DNA of 32,333 nucleotides from Actinomycetota bacterium (GTDB lineage Bacteria; Actinomycetota; Nitriliruptoria; Nitriliruptorales; Nitriliruptoraceae), in NCBI GenBank assembly GCA_018335555.1, contig JAGXST010000099.1:1-32333 (forward strand), read 5' to 3'. The notes under the pieces are model-generated. The model worked only from the letters and a program-made list of their open reading frames with translations. It had not been told where the DNA came from and did not search any database. How positions within the stretch are numbered: the first letter of the stretch is position 1; each line of letters starts with the position of its first letter. Positions 20,436 to 29,726 of this stretch are shown here, one piece after another. The translations under genes and the position numbers were made by a program.

Positions 20436-22655
20436 GTGGGCCTGCAAGAATTGCTGCAGACACCCCTGGTCACCCTGCTCCGCGTGCTCACCGGGCTCGT
20501 CCTCGCCGTGGGCGTCCTCCCGGCATTCGTACTACCGCGCCCGACGTCGGCACGCAGCGGACTCGATGCCGCCGCCGTGAGACTGGTCCGCTGGACTGCG
20601 GTCGTACTCGTCGTCAGCCAACTCCTGGCGATCATCCGGCTGTTCCACGTGCTGCCGATCGTGCTGCTGTGCGCCTACGGCCACTGGTACCGGCGGCGCC
20701 ACGAAGGCAGATTGCGGACGCGCGGCCCGGGCGAGGGGCTCCTCCAGAGACCATGGCTCGCGTTCGCCGACCTGCTGCACCGATTCGAACAGCACGGCAT
20801 GGCAGTCGTCACGACGGCGTGGGACGGCATCTTGGTGGCCGCGAGACGACACCGCGAACGGCTGGTCGCGCGACGTGTCCTGCCACTGGCGCTCCTGCTG
20901 GCCCCGATCGCCGCGATCCTTGCGACCTCGCTGGGGATGCGCGTGGTCCAGGCCTTCCGCTTCCAGACGCTGTCACCGCCCGACGCGTACGTGATCCTGA
21001 CCTGGGCCAAGTCGTTCGCCGCCAACCAGCCCTTCCCCGACGGCCTGTACCCGCCCGGCCTGCCGGCCCTGGTCGCGTTCGTCGGGAAGACGACACCGGG
21101 CGTCGACCTGTACGAGATCGTGCGCTACACGGGGCCGCTCATCGGCATGCTGCTGGTCTTCGGGCTGTTCTACGCCTGCCTGCGACTGACCGGCAACATC
21201 GGCGCTGCGCTGGTCGCAGCGGGCACGTTCGGCCTGTTCGGCACCTCCTACTACTGGCACTCGCCCTGGGCGCGCCAGACCGGTCCGCTGCCGCAGGAAT
21301 TGGGCCTGGCGATCGCGTTGATCGCCCTGCCCTCGGCCGTGCTGGCCGTGACCGAACGCGACCGTGACCACCTGCTCACCACCGCGCTGGCGGCGCTCGC
21401 CATCGGGTTGATCCATCCGGCATCGTGCCTGGTCTTCGTCGTGCTCGCGATCGCCGGCGCGATCGGGGCCACCCTCGTCGCGCGGTGCTCGCCAGGGCCG
21501 GCCCTGGCCGTGGTCGTTGCTGCCGCGGCCGGCGCCGTCGTCGCCCACCTGTACCTGCCGATCGGCCTGCTGCTCGGCCTGCCGCTGTTCCGAGGACTCG
21601 ACAGCCCGTTCATCGGGGTCGAGATCGAGCAGGGACGCGACGCGTTCCTGGAGGGGCTGCTCGGCACCTCGGCACTGGGCCACAACCCGTTGAGCCTGCT
21701 CGCGCTGGCCGGTGCCGGCCTGGCGCTGGTCGTTGCGTTCGCGCTGTTCGCACGTTCCCGGATCTCCCCCGGGGTCCACCCGTCTGGCGCCCAAGCGTTC
21801 GCGGCGTTGGGTGGGCTCGCGGGTATCGCCCTCGCCGCCGTCGCCGCCTACGACGTCCGCTGGATCCCGCTGCCGACGAACGTGACCGGCTCGATCGGAG
21901 GCCTGGTCGGCATCGCCCTCGCGCTCGGCCTCGGGGCCGGCTTCGCCGCCCTCACCCCACTCTGGCTCGCCCGCCGCGGTGCGATGGTCCGCGCCACGGC
22001 GTTGGTCACGGCCGCGGCGCTGTCGATCGGGGGCTTCGGTCTGGCCTTCGAGTCCGGCCCACGGGGCCGTGAGCCGAGCGAGTACGAGTCCACGGCAGCG
22101 GTCACCCGTGACATCATGAAGAACCAGGACGCCTACAGCTACACGGTCGTCGGCACACCACAACAGCGGCAGGCGATCCAGGGGGTCGGCGCCTTCATCG
22201 AACTGTGGGTGTTCGCCCGCGACGTGACGGTCCGGGATGCCCGGGACCCGGGCTTCGTCGTCCCCGACCTGTCGTCGCTCATGTTCGCCCGCGACCTCGG
22301 CGAGAGTCTCCCGATCCCGACCGCAGACATCTACGTGTTCGTCGAGAAGCAGCCGTTCCCGGTCACGGCCCGGACGGCCACGGGACCGACCGAGGAGTAC
22401 TACTTCGACCCGGCCAAGCGTGGCCGCATCATGGCGACCGTCTACGCGTGGGCGGAGTACTACCGCCACTACCACACCGACATGGACATCCACCACGAGG
22501 ACGAGCACATCGTCGTCTACCGGATCCGCCGCCGCCCGAACACGGTGGCCGCCGCCGCTTCCCCGCAGTTCAAGGACTACACGTGGGAACCCGGTGTGCT
22601 GTTCAACGGTGGCCCTGCGTCGCCGGCCGAGGTGGAGATTCCATGGCGCATGTGA
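20436..22655 (+). CDS. Polytopic membrane protein, GT-C glycosyltransferase-like (paralogue 1)
   Basis: Multiple TM segments; LSPPDAYVILTWAKSFAANQPFPDGLYPPGLPALVAFV loop; SPWARQTGPLPQELGLAIAL; C-terminal ectodomain with YVFVEKQPFPV and EEYYFDPAKRGRIMATVYAWAEYY; paralogous to 23605-25764. Confidence 0.6.
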   Translation: MGLQELLQTPLVTLLRVLTGLVLAVGVLPAFVLPRPTSARSGLDAAAVRLVRWTAVVLVVSQLLAIIRLFHVLPIVLLCAYGHWYRRRHEGRLRTRGPGEGLLQRPWLAFADLLHRFEQHGMAVVTTAWDGILVAARRHRERLVARRVLPLALLLAPIAAILATSLGMRVVQAFRFQTLSPPDAYVILTWAKSFAANQPFPDGLYPPGLPALVAFVGKTTPGVDLYEIVRYTGPLIGMLLVFGLFYACLRLTGNIGAALVAAGTFGLFGTSYYWHSPWARQTGPLPQELGLAIALIALPSAVLAVTERDRDHLLTTALAALAIGLIHPASCLVFVVLAIAGAIGATLVARCSPGPALAVVVAAAAGAVVAHLYLPIGLLLGLPLFRGLDSPFIGVEIEQGRDAFLEGLLGTSALGHNPLSLLALAGAGLALVVAFALFARSRISPGVHPSGAQAFAALGGLAGIALAAVAAYDVRWIPLPTNVTGSIGGLVGIALALGLGAGFAALTPLWLARRGAMVRATALVTAAALSIGGFGLAFESGPRGREPSEYESTAAVTRDIMKNQDAYSYTVVGTPQQRQAIQGVGAFIELWVFARDVTVRDARDPGFVVPDLSSLMFARDLGESLPIPTADIYVFVEKQPFPVTARTATGPTEEYYFDPAKRGRIMATVYAWAEYYRHYHTDMDIHHEDEHIVVYRIRRRPNTVAAAASPQFKDYTWEPGVLFNGGPASPAEVEIPWRM

Positions 22656-23605
22656 TCCCCGGCTGGCGGCGCGGGCGGCGCCGCATCAGCGCCATCAGCC
22701 TGTTGCTGGTCCTCAGCGTCCTTCTCGGTGGGTGTCGGCCCTCCGGGGAGCGGCGCCTGGTCAGCCTGCGTGAGGGCGAGTTCAGCGGTGGCGAGGTCGC
22801 CGGGCAGCTGCTCTACGTCGAGACACGCGGCGTGCGGCAGTCGGCGCTGTTCGTCCACGACCTCGACCGGGACGAGCGGCAGCGGCTGACGCTACCGCCG
22901 GGCTACGCGAACTCGCCCGCGTGGTCCCCCGATGGCCGTCACGTCGCCTTCTCCCTGACCGGGGCCGACGGCTTCTCGCACCTGTGGGTGGTCCCCGTCG
23001 CGGGCGGCCGTGCCCGGCAGATCACCGACGGCGAGGTGGTCGACGACCATCCGCGATGGTCACCCGACGGCGAGAAGCTGGTGTTCACCTCGATCCGGGA
23101 CGGCGACTACGACTGGCGGCTGTTCACGGTCGCCGTCGACGACCCGGAGCCACCACGGCCGGTCGGCAGCACCGACGGTCACAGCGTCTTCCCGGACTGG
23201 TCACCGGACGGACGCCACCTGGTCTACGCCAATCGCGGGGAGGGCAACTACCGGCTCCGGTTGCACGACCTCGAAAGCGGCCGCGACCGCCGGATCACGG
23301 ACGGCCCGGGCGAGGACCTCTACCCGCGGTTCTCCCCCGACGGCCGAGAGGTGCTGTTCTCCTCCACGCGCGTCGACGACGTCTGGCAGATCCAGCGCCT
23401 CGACCTCGCGACCGACGAGGTGGAGCATGTCGTCGGCAGCGACTCCATGGACGAATTCCCGGTCTACTCACCCGACATGCAACACGTCGCCTTCTCGGCC
23501 GGACACCTCGCGCTGTACCGCGCCGACGGCGAGGCATTCCCCGACGGCAAACTGCGCTGGTCCATCACGCGCAACCTGGCCTGGACACCGGACTGGAGGG
23601 GATAG
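22643..23605 (+). CDS. TolB-like (WD40-like/PD40) beta-propeller lipoprotein
   Basis: ISLLLVLSVLLGGC lipobox; repeated blades SPAWSPDGRHVAFS, HPRWSPDGEKLVFTS, FPDWSPDGRHLVYA, YPRFSPDGREVLFSS, FPVYSPDMQHVAFS. Confidence 0.85.
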   Translation: MAHVIPGWRRGRRRISAISLLLVLSVLLGGCRPSGERRLVSLREGEFSGGEVAGQLLYVETRGVRQSALFVHDLDRDERQRLTLPPGYANSPAWSPDGRHVAFSLTGADGFSHLWVVPVAGGRARQITDGEVVDDHPRWSPDGEKLVFTSIRDGDYDWRLFTVAVDDPEPPRPVGSTDGHSVFPDWSPDGRHLVYANRGEGNYRLRLHDLESGRDRRITDGPGEDLYPRFSPDGREVLFSSTRVDDVWQIQRLDLATDEVEHVVGSDSMDEFPVYSPDMQHVAFSAGHLALYRADGEAFPDGKLRWSITRNLAWTPDWRG

Positions 23606-25764
23606 TGGAGCTCGAACAGGCAGCCACGTTCCTCCGGGTGCTCCTGGCCACGGGGATCGTGCTCGGGGTGCTGCCCCGGCTCGTGCTGCCACGGCCCGGG
23701 AACGCGCGGTCGGGCCTCGACGCCGCCGTTGCGAACCTGCTGCGCTGGCTGGCGATCGTGATGGTCGTCAGCCACGTGCTCGCCGGGATCGGGCTCTACA
23801 ACCGGGTCTCGCTGCTGGGCAGCTTCCTCGTCATCGCCTGGTTCTCGACCTACCGGCCCCGCTACGGCGGCCTCGGTGGCCTCCTGCACCGGCTGTGGCC
23901 GACGGATGGCGGTCGCGCCGCTGCCCGCGAGCCCACACGACCTCGGCTCGGATGGCGCGACCGTGCCGCACTCGTCGGCCTCACCGCCCCGCTCGTCGTC
24001 CTGCTGGCCGCCTCGTATTGGTTGCGCGCCAAGGACACGTTCGCGACCGTGGCGTTGAGCCCGCCCGATGCCTATGTCCACATGACCTGGGCATGGTCGT
24101 TCCAGCAGAACGTGCTCTGGCCTGACGGGGTCTACCCGCAGGGCATGTCGGCGATCGTCTCCCTGATCCACCTGTTCGCGCCGTTCACCGAGATTCTCGA
24201 CGTCGCGCGGTTCACCGGGCCGATGGTCGGCACGTTCCTGGTCTTCTCCATCTACTACGTCGTACTGCGCCTGTCCCGAAACCCCGGGGCGGCCCTGTTC
24301 GCAGCCGGCCTGCTCGGCCTGTTCGGCGCCAACCCCGAATGGCGGGAGCCGTGGGAACGACAGGTTGCGCTGCTGCCCCAGGAGTTCGGCCTCGCGATGG
24401 CCCTGCTCGCCGTGGTGTTCGCCGTGCTCGCCGTCTCCGAGGAGCCGCACGGACCACGGCTGCGGCTCGGGCGCCTGCCCGCGGTGCCGCTGGGAGGCCA
24501 CGCGACGACGCTCGGGGTCGCGGTGTTCGCCGTCGCGCTGTGCCATCCACTGCCCGGCCTGTGGGCCGGTCTGGTCGTCGCGGTCGGTGCCATCGGCGCC
24601 GTGGTGCTCTCGCACCGGTTCGCCGCCCTCGTCGGGGCGGGACTGACGACGTTGGCCGGAGCGGCGGTCGGGTTCGCGGTCGTCCCGCTCGCCCAGTGGT
24701 TCGGGGTTCCCGCCTACCTCGGCTACGGCGCCGGCGAGGCGCTTGCGGACCTCACGGGGATGAGCCTCCAGGAGCGCCAGGCCAAGCTGGTCGAGTACTT
24801 CGGCGAACTCGACCGGCTCGGGCACAATTGGCTCAGCCTCGCCGCCGCAGCCGCGCTCGTCCTCGCCGTCGTCGGCGTCGTGCTGCTGGCGCGGGGCGGA
24901 CAGCGCGGACACGCAGCCGAACTGCTCGGGTTGACCGCGGTCGGCGGCTTCGCCGTCGCAGCGTTCGACCTGCGCCCTCTGGCCGGCGCGCTCGACCCCT
25001 TCTACCTCGTTCGCGTGGGAAACCTGCTCGGCCCGACACTGCCCCTGGCGTTCGGTGCCGGGCTCGGCGGCCTGTCGCTGCTGGTGGCCAGGCGCGTGAC
25101 GTACGTGCGCGTGGCCGTCCTGGTGCTCATCGGCCTGGTCTCCCTGGGCGGCATCGCCACCCGGTTCCCGGCCGACGCGATCGAGCGCTGGTACGAACGC
25201 GAAGAGGTCGAGTACGAGGAGATGACGCACGTCACACTGCGGCTGAAGCGCGAGGTGGAACCGCTGACCTACACCACGGTCGGCTTGGCCTCGCAACGCC
25301 AGGTCATGGGCGAGGCGTCGTGGTTCATCGCTGCCTGGGTCTTCGCCCGCGACCTCCCGGACGTGCCGCACAACGACATCCTGCCGGTCCCGACGCCCGA
25401 GACCTACGTGTTCGTCGAACTCGACCCGTACCGCGTGAAGGAGGTCGATCCCAACGGCGCCGTCGAGGAGTACTACTTCGACCGCGAGAAGCGGGGGCGC
25501 ATCCAGGCCCGCCTCTACGAGTGGGCCGAACAGCGACGACGGATCAATCCCGACACGACGATTTGGTACGACGGGGAGCACGTCCGCGTCTACCGCATCG
25601 CGCGCAACCCGGCCATCCAGACCGACCCCGGCAGCCCGGAGTTCAAGGACTACGCCTGGGTTCCCGGCAAGTTGTTCAACAGCGGCCCCACCTCCCCGCG
25701 CGACCTCGAGGCACGGTTTGCCGCCCTTCCCGAGCCCGTGTTCGACGAACTGGGCGCGCCGTGA
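23605..25764 (+). CDS. Polytopic membrane protein, GT-C glycosyltransferase-like (paralogue 2)
   Basis: LSPPDAYVHMTWAWSFQQNVLWPDGVYPQGMSAIVSLI; EPWERQVALLPQEFGLAMAL; ETYVFVELDPYRV; EEYYFDREKRGRIQARLYEWAEQ; same architecture as 20436-22655. Confidence 0.6.
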   Translation: MELEQAATFLRVLLATGIVLGVLPRLVLPRPGNARSGLDAAVANLLRWLAIVMVVSHVLAGIGLYNRVSLLGSFLVIAWFSTYRPRYGGLGGLLHRLWPTDGGRAAAREPTRPRLGWRDRAALVGLTAPLVVLLAASYWLRAKDTFATVALSPPDAYVHMTWAWSFQQNVLWPDGVYPQGMSAIVSLIHLFAPFTEILDVARFTGPMVGTFLVFSIYYVVLRLSRNPGAALFAAGLLGLFGANPEWREPWERQVALLPQEFGLAMALLAVVFAVLAVSEEPHGPRLRLGRLPAVPLGGHATTLGVAVFAVALCHPLPGLWAGLVVAVGAIGAVVLSHRFAALVGAGLTTLAGAAVGFAVVPLAQWFGVPAYLGYGAGEALADLTGMSLQERQAKLVEYFGELDRLGHNWLSLAAAAALVLAVVGVVLLARGGQRGHAAELLGLTAVGGFAVAAFDLRPLAGALDPFYLVRVGNLLGPTLPLAFGAGLGGLSLLVARRVTYVRVAVLVLIGLVSLGGIATRFPADAIERWYEREEVEYEEMTHVTLRLKREVEPLTYTTVGLASQRQVMGEASWFIAAWVFARDLPDVPHNDILPVPTPETYVFVELDPYRVKEVDPNGAVEEYYFDREKRGRIQARLYEWAEQRRRINPDTTIWYDGEHVRVYRIARNPAIQTDPGSPEFKDYAWVPGKLFNSGPTSPRDLEARFAALPEPVFDELGAP

Positions 25765-27170
25765 GCGGCAGCACGGCCGCCCGGCGGCTCGCCTTGAACA
25801 CGGGCACGCTCGTCGGCGGCGGCCTGCTCGGTCAGGGCGCCAAGGGGCTGATCGCGATCGCCGTGGGGCGCGAACTCGGCCCCGCTCAGCTCGGCGTGTT
25901 CACGTTCGTGTGGACCATTGCCGCGCTGGTCGCGCAGTACGCCCCGCTGGGCATCGGTCACCTGCTCGTGCGCGAGCTCAGCCGCGAGCACGCGAGGGTC
26001 GCCTCGGGTGACGCGCTGCGCGTCGCCGCCTCCATGAGCCTGCTGGCCGCCGTCGGTCTCGTCGCCGGCGCCAGGCTGTTCGGTGCCGGGGACGAGATCG
26101 TGCGTGCGCTGGCCGTCGCGACCCCCTACGTGCTGCTCAGCCCGATCGTGATCGTGCACACGGCGCGGTTCCATGCGCGTGAACGGATGGAACTCGACGC
26201 CGTCGTCCAGATCACCGAGGGAGCGATCGCACTGCTCGGTGCACTCGTCGCGCTGCGGGCCGGCCACGGACTCCTCGGCGTACTAGCGGCGCTCGGCGTG
26301 GGGCGGGCGACCGGCGCCGGGGTGTCGTGGTGGCTCGACCGACGCCTGCCGGCTCCACCGGCCGCCCCACCGGTCGCGCGGTCGTCATGGCGTGAGGTCG
26401 TGCGCCTGAGCCTGCCCATGGGCGGGGCGAGCCTGTTCACCGCGCTCGTCTCGCGCGTGGACCTGGTGATCCTCGGCCTGCTCGTGGCCGCAGCCGACGT
26501 CGGCATCTACGGCGCGGCAGCCGTCGTGGTGGCGCTGCTCGCCGACACCACCAACGAACTCAACCGGGCCGCCTACCCGCGCCTGTCGCGCCTGGCCGGC
26601 CCCCATCTCGGCGCCGGGTTCGCGCGACTCTGGCGGGTGCAGTTGGCATTCACCACGGCCGCGGCCGCTGGACTGAGCGTGCTCGCCGGGCCCATCGTCG
26701 AGATGCTGTTCGGCGACGGGTTCGGCGAGGCCGCCCGCGTGCTGGCGGTGCTGGCCTGGATCCTGCCGCTGCGCGCCCTCAGCCACCTGTGCGGCATCGG
26801 CCTGTACGCGGTCGACCGCGCCGGCGCACGCACCCGGGCGACCGGCGTCGCCGCGGGGCTCAACGTCGCCGCGAACCTCGCCCTCGTGCCGATGTTCGGA
26901 CTCTGGGGCGCCGTGATCGCGGCGCTCCTGACCGATGCCGTGCTGTTGGCGCTCTCGGCCCACTATGGCCGGGATCTCCGGCCGGCCGCGTGGACCGGGT
27001 TGGCGACCTCGCTGGTGGTCGGATCGATCGTGGCGGCGGTCGCCGCCCTCGCGCCCGGACACGTCCTGGTCCGCATCGCGGCCGGCACCGTCGCGTTCGC
27101 CGGCGCCGCCGCGGCGACGCGGACCGGCCGCGACACCGCACGCCGCCTGCGCACGGAGGTGTCCTCGTGA
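25761..27170 (+). CDS. Wzx-like lipopolysaccharide/polysaccharide flippase (MOP superfamily)
   Basis: RRLALNTGTLVGGGLLGQGAKGLIAIAVGRELGPAQLGVFTFVWTIAAL, LSLPMGGASLFTALVSRVDLVILGLLVAAADVGIYGAAAVVV; about 12 hydrophobic segments. Confidence 0.85.
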   Translation: MSGSTAARRLALNTGTLVGGGLLGQGAKGLIAIAVGRELGPAQLGVFTFVWTIAALVAQYAPLGIGHLLVRELSREHARVASGDALRVAASMSLLAAVGLVAGARLFGAGDEIVRALAVATPYVLLSPIVIVHTARFHARERMELDAVVQITEGAIALLGALVALRAGHGLLGVLAALGVGRATGAGVSWWLDRRLPAPPAAPPVARSSWREVVRLSLPMGGASLFTALVSRVDLVILGLLVAAADVGIYGAAAVVVALLADTTNELNRAAYPRLSRLAGPHLGAGFARLWRVQLAFTTAAAAGLSVLAGPIVEMLFGDGFGEAARVLAVLAWILPLRALSHLCGIGLYAVDRAGARTRATGVAAGLNVAANLALVPMFGLWGAVIAALLTDAVLLALSAHYGRDLRPAAWTGLATSLVVGSIVAAVAALAPGHVLVRIAAGTVAFAGAAAATRTGRDTARRLRTEVSS

Positions 27171-28276
27171 CCGGTACGTGTCGTGTCCGGGTGGGGCCGG
27201 TGACCATCGGGCTGACCGGCGTCGACCCGACCCTGCCCGCAGTCGGGGTGTTCGCCGGCCTGCCCCCGGCAGGACCGGACGCGCCCGTCGACCTGCGCAT
27301 CGCCTTCGAGCCGGGACTACGGGTCCCGGGACGCGCGGCTCGCGCCGTGGGGCGGTACCCGCTGTACGCCGCACCCGGGGGCCTCGTGGTCATCGACCAC
27401 GTCGGACGTGAGGCGTACCTGCCGTTGGCCGACCTCGGGACCCGGCCGGTCAGGATCGACCCCGAACTCGACCTCCACGTGCTGCAGACCTGGGTCCAGT
27501 TGCCGCTGCTGCGGATGGCTCTGCACCGGGCCGGCGGCGGCCTGGTCAGGTGCACCGTGGTCGAGGTGGACGGTCACCGTCTCGCCCTCGTCGCGCCCGC
27601 CCGGGCGGGCAAGACGCGGTTGGTGCTGGCGTTGTTGCGCCACGGTGCGGGACTCGTCGGCGACGACTGGGTCGCCGTCGACGCGACCGGTCGGTGTTCC
27701 CCGGCCTGTCGGCTGCTGGTCGTCCGCGACGAGGCCCGCGACGACACCGGCCAGCGGTCGGTTCGCAGCCTGCTCGTCCTGGCCCTGCGTCGCGCGGCGG
27801 CGGTGTTGGTGCGATGGCGGCGGCTGTCACTCGCCATGGCACATGCCGCCGACGTCGTCTGGCGGCTCGGGCAGCAGGTCCGCGACGTCGCCGACGTGGT
27901 TCCCGGGGCGCGCGTCGCCGAGCAACCGGCGGTCCTGGACGAGGTCGTCGTGCTCACATCCCAGGCCACCGAGGCGGCGCCGGTGTCGGCGTCGGACGCG
28001 GCGACCATCGCCGAGATGGTCGCGGCCGCGGTGGTGGTCGAGCACCCGGAGCAGTACGTGCTCGACGGGGTGTTCCGGCTGGTCCACCCTGGCATCCTGC
28101 CGGCGGGGAGCCTCCCGGCCCCGGCCGCCGACCTCGAGCGGGCACTCACGCTGCTGGGACCGGCGCGGGTGGCGTCCATGCCGATCGACGACATCGGTTG
28201 GACCGTGCGACGACTCACGGGTCTGTCGGCCGAGGCACGGTCGACGCGCCGCGACGATCAGGGAGCCCAGGCATGA
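27167..28276 (+). CDS. HprK-related P-loop protein
   Basis: LALVAPARAGKTRLVLALLRHGAGLVGDDWVAVD (Walker A followed by GDDxV); GTG start overlaps flippase stop. Confidence 0.55.
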   Translation: MTGTCRVRVGPVTIGLTGVDPTLPAVGVFAGLPPAGPDAPVDLRIAFEPGLRVPGRAARAVGRYPLYAAPGGLVVIDHVGREAYLPLADLGTRPVRIDPELDLHVLQTWVQLPLLRMALHRAGGGLVRCTVVEVDGHRLALVAPARAGKTRLVLALLRHGAGLVGDDWVAVDATGRCSPACRLLVVRDEARDDTGQRSVRSLLVLALRRAAAVLVRWRRLSLAMAHAADVVWRLGQQVRDVADVVPGARVAEQPAVLDEVVVLTSQATEAAPVSASDAATIAEMVAAAVVVEHPEQYVLDGVFRLVHPGILPAGSLPAPAADLERALTLLGPARVASMPIDDIGWTVRRLTGLSAEARSTRRDDQGAQA

Positions 28277-28932
28277 CACGAAGAACCGGGCTGCGCCTCG
28301 ATCCGTTCCTGTCGAGCTACGTCGCGACGATCCGCGAGGTCCTCGAGCCACTACGTGACCGCGACGTGCTCGACGTCTCGGCGGGAAGCGGCTGGGTCGG
28401 GCAGTTCGACTTCAGGAACTACACCCCCGTCGACATCGTCGACCCCGACGCCTACTGGGACCTCGACACGCCCCTGCCCGATGACCACGTCGCCGGCTAC
28501 GACCTCGTCGTCAACCTCGGGTCCCTGCACTACACGCGGGATCCGGTGCGGTCGTTGGAGCAGATGCTGCGTGCACTGCGCCCAGGGGGCGACCTGGTCA
28601 TCATGGTGCCGTGGATGTTCCCGCCGCACGACCGCCGCGCCGATCGTTGGCGCATCGCTCCCGTGAAACTGTGGGAGATGCTCGACCCCGGCTTCGTGAC
28701 CGTCGACCTGTTCCTGGTCGGGAACGCATTCCAGCTTCCGCTCCACGTCGGCAAGCGCCTGCTCGCCGGACCGTTCGTCGGGGTGACGCAGGCGGAACTG
28801 GCCGCGACCTCCCGGCGTCACGCCGCGCCGCGAGTGTCTGTCACGGACGCCGACGGCGTCCCTGCGCGTTGGACCGGACCGGTGAACGTGGTGGCCCATG
28901 CGACCGGCTTCACCTTCGGCGGTGGCACATGA
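28273..28932 (+). CDS. Class I SAM-dependent methyltransferase
   Basis: DVLDVSAGSGWVGQFDF motif I-like, DLVVNLGSLHYTRDPVRSLEQMLRALRPGGDLVIMVP. Confidence 0.72.
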   Translation: MTRRTGLRLDPFLSSYVATIREVLEPLRDRDVLDVSAGSGWVGQFDFRNYTPVDIVDPDAYWDLDTPLPDDHVAGYDLVVNLGSLHYTRDPVRSLEQMLRALRPGGDLVIMVPWMFPPHDRRADRWRIAPVKLWEMLDPGFVTVDLFLVGNAFQLPLHVGKRLLAGPFVGVTQAELAATSRRHAAPRVSVTDADGVPARWTGPVNVVAHATGFTFGGGT

Positions 28933-29726
28933 CACCCGCGGCGGAGACATCCCCGCCCGGACGCGTCCTCGCCCTGATGCCGGCCTTCAACGAGGAGGAC
29001 ATGGTCGGCGTCGTCGTGCACCGGGTGCTGGGTCAGGTCCCCGACGTCGACGTGCTCGTGGTCGACGACGGCTCCACCGACGCGACCGCGATGGTCGCCC
29101 GCCGGGCCGGCGCCCAGGTCCTCTCGCTGCCCTACAACCTGGGGGTCGGTGGTGCGATCCGCGTCGGCTACCGCTTCGCGGCCCGGCGCGGCTACGACGC
29201 CGTCGTGCAGATCGACGCCGACGGCCAGCACGACCCCGCCGACGTGCCGCGACTGCTCGCCGCCCTCGTCGACGCCGACCTCGTGGTCGGGGCACGGTTC
29301 GCCGGTCGCGGCGACTACCAGGTCGACCCCGTGCGCCGGTTGGCGATGCGCTACTTCGCCCGCAAGGTGTCCCGGATCGCCGGCGTGACGCTGACGGACG
29401 TGACATCGGGGTTCCGTGCGGCCGGGCCCCGGACGATCGCGGCCTTCGCGGCCAACTACCCCCTCGACTACCTCTCCGACACGGTCGAGGCCCTGCTGCT
29501 GGCCGTCCAGGCCGGCCTGCGGGTCGACCAGGTGCCGGTCGCGATGCAGCAGCGGGGTGGTGGCCAGCCGAGCCAGTCGTACGGCCACCTCGTCGCCAGC
29601 GCGGCCCGCGCCGTGTTGCAGTTGCAGATCATGCGCTTCCGTGCGAGCACGTCCCCGCGACCGACGATGGAAGGGACGCCCGACGGCGTACCCGGAGCCA
29701 CGACGAGGGCAGGGAGTCCACCATGA
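28929..29726 (+). CDS. GT2-family glycosyltransferase, DPM1/dolichyl-phosphate-mannose synthase-like
   Basis: VLALMPAFNEEDMVGVVVHRVL, VLVVDDGSTDATA, YNLGVGGAIRVGYRFA, VVQIDADGQHDPADVPRLL. Confidence 0.9.
   Translation: MTPAAETSPPGRVLALMPAFNEEDMVGVVVHRVLGQVPDVDVLVVDDGSTDATAMVARRAGAQVLSLPYNLGVGGAIRVGYRFAARRGYDAVVQIDADGQHDPADVPRLLAALVDADLVVGARFAGRGDYQVDPVRRLAMRYFARKVSRIAGVTLTDVTSGFRAAGPRTIAAFAANYPLDYLSDTVEALLLAVQAGLRVDQVPVAMQQRGGGQPSQSYGHLVASAARAVLQLQIMRFRASTSPRPTMEGTPDGVPGATTRAGSPP

Noticed and set aside
18701-20635. 644-aa minus-strand ORF opposite the PelG-like gene
   Set aside because: Biased composition (H, Q, E, R, V) expected from antisense translation of a membrane-protein gene; no family features.
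20973-25581. Long minus-strand ORFs (511 and 705 aa) opposite the two GT-C-like genes
   Set aside because: Same antisense compositional artefact; overlapping plus-strand genes have coherent TM topology, paralogy and coupled start/stop sites.
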